A stretch of DNA of 14,676 bases from GCA-002840015 sp033765245 (lineage in GTDB: Bacteria; Pseudomonadota; Gammaproteobacteria; Xanthomonadales; Xanthomonadaceae). Made by a program: the position numbers and the translations under genes. A model generated the notes under the pieces. That model made no database searches and had not been told where the DNA came from. It saw only the letters and a list, made by a program, of their open reading frames with translations. The stretch spans positions 1 through 14,676 of the forward strand of contig JANRIF010000243.1 of assembly GCA_033765245.1 (NCBI GenBank), written 5' to 3'. Below, in pieces: positions 1 to 5,677 of the stretch; the first letter of the stretch is position 1; every line of letters starts with the position of its first letter.

Positions 1-117
1 CATCGCGGCGAGGGGCGCTACTGCAATGGCGGCAGGAAAGCGGTGTGGCATTGCGGCGCTTGATCGCGTGCCAAGCGATGCAATCACAGCATTAGGATCA
101 TCTAATTGTTAGGCCGA

Positions 118-126
118 TGATATGAT
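118..126 (+). promoter_or_regulatory. Candidate extended -10 promoter of the cyd operon
   Basis: TGATATGAT at 118-126 carries the TGn extension followed by TATGAT, five of six matches to the sigma-70 -10 consensus. Transcription would start near 133, about 40 bases before the cydP start codon. No good -35 lies at the right distance, which fits an extended -10 promoter. Just upstream an inverted repeat, ATTAG (91-95) and CTAAT (102-106) with a 6-base gap, could bind a regulator. I see no FNR-type TTGAT-N4-ATCAA site in this stretch. The promoter call is an inference from consensus only. Confidence 0.35.
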
Positions 127-175
127 CCGCGGCGGACCCGATCGCGTTCCCGGTCCTCGCAGGAGACCCCGCCGC

Positions 176-376
176 ATGAGCACCGAGGTGCCTACGCCGC
201 CACCGGACGCCGCGCGTTGGTTCGCGCGCCTGCGTCGTCACATCGGCTGGATGTTGCTGGTCAAGTTCGCCCTGCTGGCAGCGCTGTTTGCGCTCTTCTT
301 TTCTGCCGCGCATCGCCCCGACGTCGATGCGGCAAGCATCTCCGAACGACTCCAACTTCAAGGCGACAAGCCATGA
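176..376 (+). CDS. cydP: Putative cytochrome bd oxidase small subunit CydP
   Basis: This 66-residue protein has one membrane helix (about residues 25-44, MLLVKFALLAALFALFFS) followed by the motif AHRPDVDAASISERL. A lysine inside the helix followed by FFS-AHRP is the pattern I know from CydP, a putative small subunit encoded before cydA in many proteobacteria. I chose the ATG at 176 because AGGAG at 161-165 sits ten bases upstream; an in-frame ATG at 122 lies inside the predicted promoter and has no ribosome binding site. The stop overlaps the cydA start as ATGA, which points to translational coupling. A role in assembling or stabilising the oxidase is inferred from position; the protein has no catalytic motif. 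Confidence 0.8.
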   Translation: MSTEVPTPPPDAARWFARLRRHIGWMLLVKFALLAALFALFFSAAHRPDVDAASISERLQLQGDKP

Positions 377-1947
377 TCGATCCACATGTTGTAGACCTGT
401 CACGACTGCAGTTTGCTGTCACCGCGCTCTACCACTTCCTGTTCGTGCCCTTGACGCTTGGTCTGGCGTTGATCATGGCGATCATGGAAAGCGTGTACGT
501 GATGACGGGCCGCGTGATCTGGCGCCAGATGACGCGCTTCTGGGGCGTGCTGTTCGGCATCAACTTTGCGATGGGGGTGGCCACCGGCATCACCATGGAG
601 TTCCAGTTCGGCACCAACTGGGCCTACTATTCGCACTACGTCGGCGACATCTTCGGCGCGCCGCTGGCGATCGAGGGGTTGATGGCGTTCTTCCTCGAAA
701 GCACGTTGGTGGGGCTGTTCTTCTTCGGCTGGGACCGCTTGAGCAGGTTGCAGCACCTCGCCGTCACCTGGTTGACCGCGCTGGGCGCCAACCTCTCGGC
801 CTTGTGGATATTGATCGCCAACGGCTGGATGCAGAACCCGGTGGGTGCGCGCTTCAACTTCGAGACCATGCGCATGGAAGTCACCGACTTCTCGGCGGTG
901 GTGTTCAACCCGGTGGCGCAATCGAAGTTCGTGCACACGGTCAGCGCCGGCTACGTCACCGGCTCGATCTTCGTGCTGGCGATCAGCGCCTGGTACCTGC
1001 TGCGCGGCCGCAATCTGCAATTCGCCCGACGCTCGATGGCGGTGGCGGCCAGCTTCGGTCTGGCCTCGGCGCTCTCGGTGGTGGTGCTGGGCGATGAGAG
1101 CGGTTACACCGCGTCGGCGGACCAGAAGATGAAGGTGGCCGCGATCGAGGCGGAATGGGAAACCCAACTGGCGCCCGCCAGCTTCACCCTGTTCGGCTTC
1201 CCCGATCGGGACGCGCAGGAGACCAGGGCGGCGGTGCGTATTCCTTGGGCCTTGGGCCTAATCGCCACGCGCTCGCTCGATGGGGTGGTGCCGGGCATTC
1301 GCGAGTTGGTGGCGCGCAACCGGCAACGCATCGAGAATGGGATCGCCGCCCACGCCGCATTGCAGGCTGTGCGCGCCGACCGTACCAGTGTCGCCAAGCA
1401 GCAGGCGTTCGAGGCACTCGCCGACGATCTCGGTTATGGCTTGCTGACGCTGCGCTACGTCGATGATCCGGCCAAGGCCGATGCCGCGATCATCGATCGC
1501 GCGGCCTGGGACACGGTGCCCAACGTGCCGGTGCTGTTCTGGTCGTTCCGGATCATGGTCGGGCTCGGGTTTTTCTTCATCGCCCTGTTCGCGACGGCGT
1601 TCTATCTGTCCGCAACACGCAAGCTCGACAGCCCGCTTTTCCTGCGCATTGCGATGTGGAGCCTGCCGCTGCCCTGGGTGGCATCGGAATTGGGTTGGGT
1701 GGTGGCCGAGTACGGCCGCCAGCCCTGGGCGATCGATGGGGTCTTGCCGACCTTCCTTGGAGTGTCCAGCCGTAGCGCGGGCGAGGTCACTCTGAGCTTG
1801 CTGGGCTTCGTGGTGCTCTACACGGTGTTGGCTGTGGTCGACGTGGTTCTGCTCCGGCGCACCATCAAGGCCGGCCCGGACGGGCTCGGCCACTGGCCGC
1901 GCAAAGGCCACGACCCCGCCACCACCCATCCCGCCATGACCGATTGA
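373..1947 (+). CDS. cydA: Cytochrome bd quinol oxidase subunit I
   Basis: CydA (524 residues; E. coli has 522) is the membrane subunit that oxidises quinol and carries hemes b558, b595 and d, reducing O2 to water. By alignment with E. coli numbering (shift of +2 in the first two thirds, +1 near the C-terminus) the axial ligands are present: His21 in LYHFLF, His188 in FVHTVSAG and Met395 in FRIMVGLG. GDESGY (240-245) with Lys254 and Glu259 forms the quinol site, and GWVVAEYGRQPW (441-452) holds the conserved Glu446. The segment from about 255 to 385 is full length, so this is the long Q-loop type. The start at 373 gives the canonical opening and overlaps cydP. Translation of an open frame running further upstream is rejected because it would cover cydP. 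Such oxidases have high O2 affinity and, in E. coli, resist sulfide, which may matter given the neighbouring module. Confidence 0.98.
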   Translation: MIDPHVVDLSRLQFAVTALYHFLFVPLTLGLALIMAIMESVYVMTGRVIWRQMTRFWGVLFGINFAMGVATGITMEFQFGTNWAYYSHYVGDIFGAPLAIEGLMAFFLESTLVGLFFFGWDRLSRLQHLAVTWLTALGANLSALWILIANGWMQNPVGARFNFETMRMEVTDFSAVVFNPVAQSKFVHTVSAGYVTGSIFVLAISAWYLLRGRNLQFARRSMAVAASFGLASALSVVVLGDESGYTASADQKMKVAAIEAEWETQLAPASFTLFGFPDRDAQETRAAVRIPWALGLIATRSLDGVVPGIRELVARNRQRIENGIAAHAALQAVRADRTSVAKQQAFEALADDLGYGLLTLRYVDDPAKADAAIIDRAAWDTVPNVPVLFWSFRIMVGLGFFFIALFATAFYLSATRKLDSPLFLRIAMWSLPLPWVASELGWVVAEYGRQPWAIDGVLPTFLGVSSRSAGEVTLSLLGFVVLYTVLAVVDVVLLRRTIKAGPDGLGHWPRKGHDPATTHPAMTD

Positions 1948-1958
1948 GGGAGCAGATC

Positions 1959-3083
1959 ATGTTCGACTATGGAACGATGCGTGAAATCTGGTGGCTGCTG
2001 TTGGGGGTGTTGCTGATCGGCTTCGCACTGACCGATGGCTATGACCTCGGGGTGGGCGCGATCCTGCGCCTGCTCGGCAAGGACGACGTCGAGCGGCGCA
2101 TGGTGATCGAGGCGATCGAGCCCAACTGGGAAGGCAACCAGGTGTGGTTCATCCTGGGAGGCGGTGCGATCTTTGCCGCCTGGCCGGCGCTGTACGCGGT
2201 CTCGTTCTCCGGCTTCTACTTCGCCATGTTGCTGGTGTTGCTGGCGTTGATCCTGCGGCCGGTGGGTTTCGTGTTCCGCAACAAGCTGCCGAATCCGGCC
2301 TGGCGCAATACCTGGGACTGGGCCTTGACCATCGCCGGCGCGGTGCCGTCGCTGGTGTTCGGTGTGGCGTTCGGCAACCTGTTCCTGGGCGCGCCGTTCC
2401 AGTTCAGCGATGACATGCGGGTGAGCTACGATGGCGGCCTGTTGGACTTGCTGAGCCCCTTCGCCCTGCTCGCGGGTGGGGTGAGTCTGTCGATGCTGGT
2501 GATGCATGGCGCGAGCTTTGTCGCGATGCGGGTAGAGCATCCGATCGGCGCGCGGGCTCGGCGCATCGCACGCATCGCCGCCGCCGCGACCGTGGTGACC
2601 TTCGTAGCGGCCGGGGTCTGGTTGCTGCGGCTGGATGGTCACGTCATCACCAGCGCGATCGATCCGCTGGCGGCGTCCAATCCGCTGTACAAGCAGGTCG
2701 GCATTGAACCCGGCGGCTGGCTCGGCAACTATCAGAGCTATCCGTGGACCATGGCCGCGCCGATCGCAGTGGTCGTCGGTTTGCTTGGCGTCGTGCTGGC
2801 GCGCCGACCCGGCCTGGCCTTCATCGCCAGCGGGCTGAGCGTCACTGGGGTCATTCTTACCGCGGGCTTCAGCCTGTTTCCGTTTCTGCTGCCCTCATCC
2901 AGCCATCCCGCGCACGGGTTGACCGTGTGGGACGCTTCGTCGAGCGAGCTGACCCTGAAGATCATGCTGCTCGCCACCGCAGTACTGCTGCCCATCGTAC
3001 TGGCTTACACCACCTGGGCGTTCCGGGTGATGCGCGGCCAGGTCACTCGCCAACATGTCATCGAGTCGGAGGATGCGTACTGA
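1959..3083 (+). CDS. cydB: Cytochrome bd quinol oxidase subunit II
   Basis: CydB (374 residues; E. coli 379) is the second integral membrane subunit and forms a heterodimer with CydA. The N-terminus shows FALTDGYDLGVG with Asp29, and NWEGNQVWF, where Glu58 stands in place of E. coli Asp58 in the proposed proton path; this is a common conservative change. RPVGFVFRNK and WRNTWDW follow as in the family. The ATG at 1959 has GAGGGAG at 1946-1952, at ideal distance; the frame is open five codons further to a TTG that overlaps the cydA stop, but that start would leave no room for a ribosome binding site. It lies 11 bases after cydA and overlaps cydX by one base (TGATG), so all subunits are made from one transcript. 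Confidence 0.97.
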   Translation: MFDYGTMREIWWLLLGVLLIGFALTDGYDLGVGAILRLLGKDDVERRMVIEAIEPNWEGNQVWFILGGGAIFAAWPALYAVSFSGFYFAMLLVLLALILRPVGFVFRNKLPNPAWRNTWDWALTIAGAVPSLVFGVAFGNLFLGAPFQFSDDMRVSYDGGLLDLLSPFALLAGGVSLSMLVMHGASFVAMRVEHPIGARARRIARIAAAATVVTFVAAGVWLLRLDGHVITSAIDPLAASNPLYKQVGIEPGGWLGNYQSYPWTMAAPIAVVVGLLGVVLARRPGLAFIASGLSVTGVILTAGFSLFPFLLPSSSHPAHGLTVWDASSSELTLKIMLLATAVLLPIVLAYTTWAFRVMRGQVTRQHVIESEDAY

Positions 3084-3208
3084 TGTGGTACTTCTCATGG
3101 ATTCTGGGTCTCGCGCTGGCGTGCAGTGTCGGCATCCTCAACGCCATCTGGTACGAGGTGCATTCGGATCAGGCGCATGGCCGCACGGGTCCGTTCAAGC
3201 AGCCTTGA
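3083..3208 (+). CDS. cydX: Cytochrome bd oxidase small subunit CydX
   Basis: This 41-residue single-helix protein begins MWYFSWILGLALACSVGILN, which is nearly the E. coli CydX opening, and has an acidic/basic tail (YEVHSDQAHG). CydX binds beside the heme groups and is needed for stable, active cytochrome bd. The ATG overlaps the cydB stop (TGATG at 3081-3085) and GGAGG at 3068-3072 provides a strong ribosome binding site nine or ten bases upstream. It is the last gene of the cyd operon; an inverted repeat follows about 40 bases later. The E. coli-like CydX agrees with the long Q-loop CydA of this operon. Confidence 0.95.
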   Translation: MWYFSWILGLALACSVGILNAIWYEVHSDQAHGRTGPFKQP

Positions 3209-3248
3209 GCCGGTAGTGTCGCGTACCTCAACGCACTTATCGTTGGGC

Positions 3249-3333
3249 AGGCTGGTGGTGAGCGCAGCGAACCCCAGCATGCTCATCTCGATGCCATAGC
3301 GGCGCTGGGGTTCGCTGCGCTCACCGCCAGCCT
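3249..3333. repeat. 30-bp near-perfect inverted repeat between convergent operons
   Basis: Arms at 3249-3278 and 3304-3333 are reverse complements over 30 bases with one mismatch (a G-U pair in RNA), around a 25-base loop. The arms carry GGTGAGCGCAGCGAACCCC, a kind of intergenic palindrome I have seen dispersed in Lysobacterales and other proteobacterial genomes. It sits exactly between the ends of cydX (+) and the regulator gene (-), so it can form a very stable hairpin in transcripts from either side. There is no T-run, so it is not a classical intrinsic terminator; it could protect 3' ends, aid Rho-independent stopping weakly, or be a mobile REP-like element. Confidence 0.85.
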
Positions 3334-3360
3334 ACTTTCGGCGAAGGGGTGCGGCGTGAC

Positions 3361-3705
3361 TCAGCAACCCGCGCAATAGATGCCATGCAGGGTGTGGATG
3401 ATCGCGCTCACCGGGCCCGGCGCCAGCGTGTAGTAGACCGTCTGCGCGTCGCGCCGGGTTTGCACCAGCGCTTTTTCGCGCAGCACCGCCAGGTGCTGTG
3501 ACAGCGCCGATTGGCTCAGCTCGACGTGCTGGTTGAGTTGACCGACCGACATCTCGCTGTCGTGCAGCAGGCACAGAATGCGCAGCCGCTGCGGGTTGGC
3601 CAGCGCCTTGAGCATGTCGGCGGCGTCTTCAGCCCTGCCGGCCATCTCTTGCGCGGCGCTGCGCGTCGAATCCGACGCCGGCTGTTTGCGGGGGCGGGTA
3701 GCCAT
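3361..3705 (-). CDS. ArsR-family repressor, BigR/SqrR/YgaV-like persulfide sensor
   Basis: A 114-residue winged-helix protein of the ArsR/SmtB family: LKALANPQRLRILCLL (helix region 32-47), recognition helix SQSALSQHLAVLR (64-76) and wing LVQTRRDAQTVYYTL (80-94). Cys45 in RILCLL and Cys111 in the tail YCAGC are 66 residues apart, the same spacing as the redox pair of BigR and SqrR that is bridged by sulfane sulfur; Cys114 is extra. The usual ArsR metal site ELCVCDL is absent. I infer that it represses the divergent genes until persulfide links the two cysteines. The start codon lies two bases after the rhodanese stop, so the two genes form one operon on the - strand. A metal-sensing role cannot be ruled out. 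Confidence 0.9.
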   Translation of the reverse strand: MATRPRKQPASDSTRSAAQEMAGRAEDAADMLKALANPQRLRILCLLHDSEMSVGQLNQHVELSQSALSQHLAVLREKALVQTRRDAQTVYYTLAPGPVSAIIHTLHGIYCAGC

Positions 3706-3707
3706 GG

Positions 3708-4100
3708 TTATGCCGCGCCCTCCACGGCGCCACCGGCCTCGGTCCAGCCCATGAAGCCGCCGGTCAGCGACAGCGGCTTGCTGAAGCCCAGGCGCATGAG
3801 CGCTTCGGCTGCCAGCGCCGAACGTCCGCCGCTGCGGCAGTACAGCACGACAGGTTGCTCGCGATGGCCGAGGGCGGCGTCCTTGTAGCAGTTCACTGCG
3901 GGATGACCGTCCACTTCGAACTCCAGAACCCCGCGCGGGATGTTGATCGCACCGACGATGCGGCCGGCGGCGTATTCGCCCGGCTCGCGGACATCGATCA
4001 CGGGTACGCCGGCAGCTTGCAGGGCGCGCAGGCGCTCGGCGTCGATCTCTGTGATGACGGCCCTGGCTTGGGCAACCAGTTGCTGAGCGGTAAGGGACAT
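3708..4100 (-). CDS. Single-domain rhodanese sulfurtransferase
   Basis: This 130-residue cytosolic protein has the rhodanese fold: VIDVREPGEYAAGRIVGAINIP near the N-terminus and the active loop CRSGGRS with catalytic Cys88, followed by ALAAEALMRLGF and a GGFMGW end motif. Rhodaneses move sulfane sulfur (thiosulfate, glutathione persulfide) to a nucleophile through a cysteine persulfide. I chose the ATG at 4100 because GGAAG lies seven bases upstream; an in-frame ATG at 4133 has no ribosome binding site and overlaps the -10 of the promoter. It matches the rhodanese half of E. coli YgaP, whose membrane half is here a separate gene across the divergent promoter. It is first in a two-gene operon with the repressor. 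Confidence 0.93.
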   Translation of the reverse strand: MSLTAQQLVAQARAVITEIDAERLRALQAAGVPVIDVREPGEYAAGRIVGAINIPRGVLEFEVDGHPAVNCYKDAALGHREQPVVLYCRSGGRSALAAEALMRLGFSKPLSLTGGFMGWTEAGGAVEGAA

Positions 4101-4126
4101 GGCGAGGCTTCCACAGGATTCGATGC

Positions 4127-4160
4127 TTGACATGATACGAGAATCGTACTTAAGCTACAA
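4127..4160. promoter_or_regulatory. Overlapping divergent promoters with a shared palindromic operator
   Basis: On the - strand, TTGTAG (4160-4155), a 17-base spacer and TATCAT (4137-4132, five of six matches) form a promoter that would start rhodanese transcription near 4125, 25 bases before its ATG. On the + strand, a perfect -35 TTGACA (4127-4132) points the other way, with only a weak -10 around 4150-4156. In the middle is a perfect palindrome TACGA-GAA-TCGTA (4136-4148), lying in the spacer of both promoters and touching the -10 of the left one. A repressor bound there would block both directions. A second small palindrome, CTAATTTAG (4161-4169), follows. The assignment to the ArsR-family protein is inference. 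Confidence 0.65.
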
Positions 4161-4204
4161 CTAATTTAGACAATTGGCGAGACGGCGTTCGGGAGGGCTG
4201 AGGC

Positions 4205-4364
4205 ACGGCGCGGATCTGTGTGCTGGGTGCAGGTATCGGTGGCATGTGTCTCGCGTGCGAATGCCCTGCCGGCCTTGGCAGGCTTGCGCAAGATCAAGAC
4301 CGGCAGCATCGGGCCGGTGTATGAGGAATGCCTGCTCAAGGCGCTCGGCATCGCGCTTGAGGTC
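4205..4364 (+). pseudogene. Remnant of a sulfide:quinone oxidoreductase gene
   Basis: About 160 bases hold two out-of-frame fragments of a flavoprotein. From 4205, ARICVLGAGIGGM is the FAD-binding Rossmann start of the SQR/FCSD family (GxGxxG). It is preceded by GGAGGG at 4192-4197 at ideal spacing, but the expected start codon reads ACG (4205-4207). From about 4287, in another frame, RKIKTG then PVYEECLLKALGI matches the C-terminal membrane-binding end of SQR (family pattern RKM..G..EPFYEK.L.K.LGI). SQR normally has about 380-430 residues, so roughly 1 kb is missing. SQR oxidises sulfide to persulfide and passes electrons to quinone. Its position next to the regulator and rhodanese supports the identity. 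The fragment is not expected to be functional. Confidence 0.75.
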
Positions 4365-4409
4365 CTGAGTTGTGGCTGTGGTCCGTTTGGAACGGAACAG
4401 GAGTTCGCT

Positions 4410-4613
4410 ATGAACATCGATCGTGCGGTGCTCGCATTTGCCGGCATCATGGTGCTGCTCAGTGTGGCGTTGGCGCATTGGCTGTCGCCGTGGTGGTCGT
4501 TGTTGACCGTTTTCGTGGGCGCCAATCTGCTGCAGGCGGCGTTTACCGGGCTGTGCCCGGTGGCACGCCTGTTCGCGGCCTTGGGTCTCAAGCCCGGAAA
4601 TGCCTTCCGATGA
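4410..4613 (+). CDS. DUF2892 (YgaP transmembrane domain-like) membrane protein
   Basis: This 67-residue protein consists of two hydrophobic segments (about 7-23 and 29-46) with the motif GANLLQAAFTGLCPVARLFAALG, in which Cys49-Pro50 is the signature of the YgaP membrane domain family (DUF2892). ACAGGAG at 4397-4403 sits six bases before the ATG at 4410, so the start is firm although the frame is open upstream through the SQR remnant. In E. coli YgaP this domain is fused to a rhodanese; here the rhodanese is encoded separately on the other strand. Its role is unknown; handling or transport of reactive sulfur or thiocyanate has been suggested for YgaP. Its stop overlaps the adaptor gene start as ATGA. 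Confidence 0.88.
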   Translation: MNIDRAVLAFAGIMVLLSVALAHWLSPWWSLLTVFVGANLLQAAFTGLCPVARLFAALGLKPGNAFR

Positions 4614-5677
4614 ATACGACACGGCGGGCGGTGGCATTGGCGCTGGCGTGTGTGCTGGCGGCGTGCGGGCGCGCCGCGCCCGATGCGCCGGTCGCGAGCG
4701 CTGCTCCGGAGTTGGCGGCGCTGACGCTGCAACCGGAAACCGCGCCGCGTGAGCGGATCTGGGATGGCGTGGTCGAGGCGATCAACCAGGCCACGCTGTC
4801 GGCGCAGACCGCTGGGCGGGTGGTGGAACTGCCGTTCGACGTCAACGACTATGTGCCGGCTGGCGAGGTGGTGGTGCGCTTCACCGCGGTCGAGCAGCAG
4901 TCCGGTCAGCGCCGGGCGCAGGCGGGCCTTGCGGCGGCGCAAGCCGCAGCCACGGAAGCGGAAGCCAACTATCGGCGCATCGCCGATGTCTTCGCCAAGA
5001 AGCTGGTGGCGCGGGCGCAACTCGACCAAGCCACCGCGCAGCGCGATGCCGCGCGCGCGGCGCTGGAGTCGGCACGTGCAGCGGTGCGCGAGGCCGGCGA
5101 GCAAGTCGACTACACCGTCATCCGTGCGCCGTACTCGGGCATCCTCACGCAACGCCATGTCGAATTGGGTGAGACGGTGAGGCCGGGCCAGCCGTTGGTG
5201 TCGGGGCTGTCGCTCAATCAGTTGCGGGTCAATGTGGAGATACCGCAAAGCGACATGGTCACCGTGCGCGAACACGCCAAGGCGTCGGTGCTGCTGGCCG
5301 ACGGCACGCGACTGGCTGCCGCGCGCATGGTGGTGTTCCCGTTCGCCGATCCGGCGACGCACAGTTTCAAGGTGCGCCTTGACCTGCCGGAGTCGGAGAC
5401 CGGTCTGCAACCGGGCATGACGGTGAAGGCGGCATTCGTGATCGGCGAGGCCGAACGCCTGCTGGTGCCGCTGAGCGCGCTGGTGCGGCGTAGCGAGATC
5501 GCGGGAGTCTATGTCCTGGGCGAGCGCGGTCCGCAACTGCGTCAGGTGCGCCTTGGACACCACTACGGCGAGCGCGTGGAAGTGCTGGCGGGACTGGCGG
5601 CGGGCGAGCGCATCGCGCTCGACCCCAACGCCGCGCGGATCGCGCTGAGCCCGCGCGCGGAGCCCAGTCATGACTGA
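4610..5677 (+). CDS. RND efflux periplasmic adaptor, lipoprotein
   Basis: The 355-residue membrane fusion protein links an inner-membrane RND pump to an outer-membrane channel. A lipoprotein signal peptide ends at LAAC with Cys19 as the lipidated residue. Order of parts: first lipoyl half (about 60-95, ATLSAQTAGRVVEL), a short Ala-rich coiled-coil hairpin (95-165), second lipoyl half (VIRAPYSGIL to GETVRPGQPL), beta-barrel (about 200-285, with RVNVEIPQSD and LQPGMTVKA) and membrane-proximal domain. Length is usual for the HlyD/AcrA-type family. It starts inside the stop of the DUF2892 gene and overlaps the permease gene by eight bases, so all three should be translated together. The substrate is unknown. 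Confidence 0.95.
   Translation: MNTTRRAVALALACVLAACGRAAPDAPVASAAPELAALTLQPETAPRERIWDGVVEAINQATLSAQTAGRVVELPFDVNDYVPAGEVVVRFTAVEQQSGQRRAQAGLAAAQAAATEAEANYRRIADVFAKKLVARAQLDQATAQRDAARAALESARAAVREAGEQVDYTVIRAPYSGILTQRHVELGETVRPGQPLVSGLSLNQLRVNVEIPQSDMVTVREHAKASVLLADGTRLAAARMVVFPFADPATHSFKVRLDLPESETGLQPGMTVKAAFVIGEAERLLVPLSALVRRSEIAGVYVLGERGPQLRQVRLGHHYGERVEVLAGLAAGERIALDPNAARIALSPRAEPSHD

Noticed and set aside
1..51. A possible divergent gene on the - strand starting at the ATG of 51 (MPHRFPAAIAVAPLAAM), leaving the window.
   Set aside because: Only 17 codons are visible, there is no good ribosome binding site and no motif; the frame being open over so short a stretch proves nothing.
217..372. 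An in-frame extension of CydA by 52 codons.
   Set aside because: It overlaps cydP in another frame, has no start signal, and the family N-terminus begins exactly at 373.
1944..1958. TTG start five codons upstream in cydB.
   Set aside because: It overlaps the cydA stop and would use up the GAGGGAG ribosome binding site that serves the ATG at 1959.
3229..3245. Small inverted repeat CAACG-N7-CGTTG after cydX as a terminator.
   Set aside because: Five base pairs without a T-run are too weak to call; the large inverted repeat just after it dominates.
4101..4133. A longer rhodanese starting at the ATG of 4133.
   Set aside because: That ATG overlaps the -10 TATCAT and has no ribosome binding site; the ATG at 4100 has GGAAG at seven bases.
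4218..4409. A 131-residue fusion in which the SQR C-terminal fragment leads directly into DUF2892.
   Set aside because: The frame is open only because the SQR stop was lost; the ACAGGAG site and ATG at 4410 give the family-length protein.
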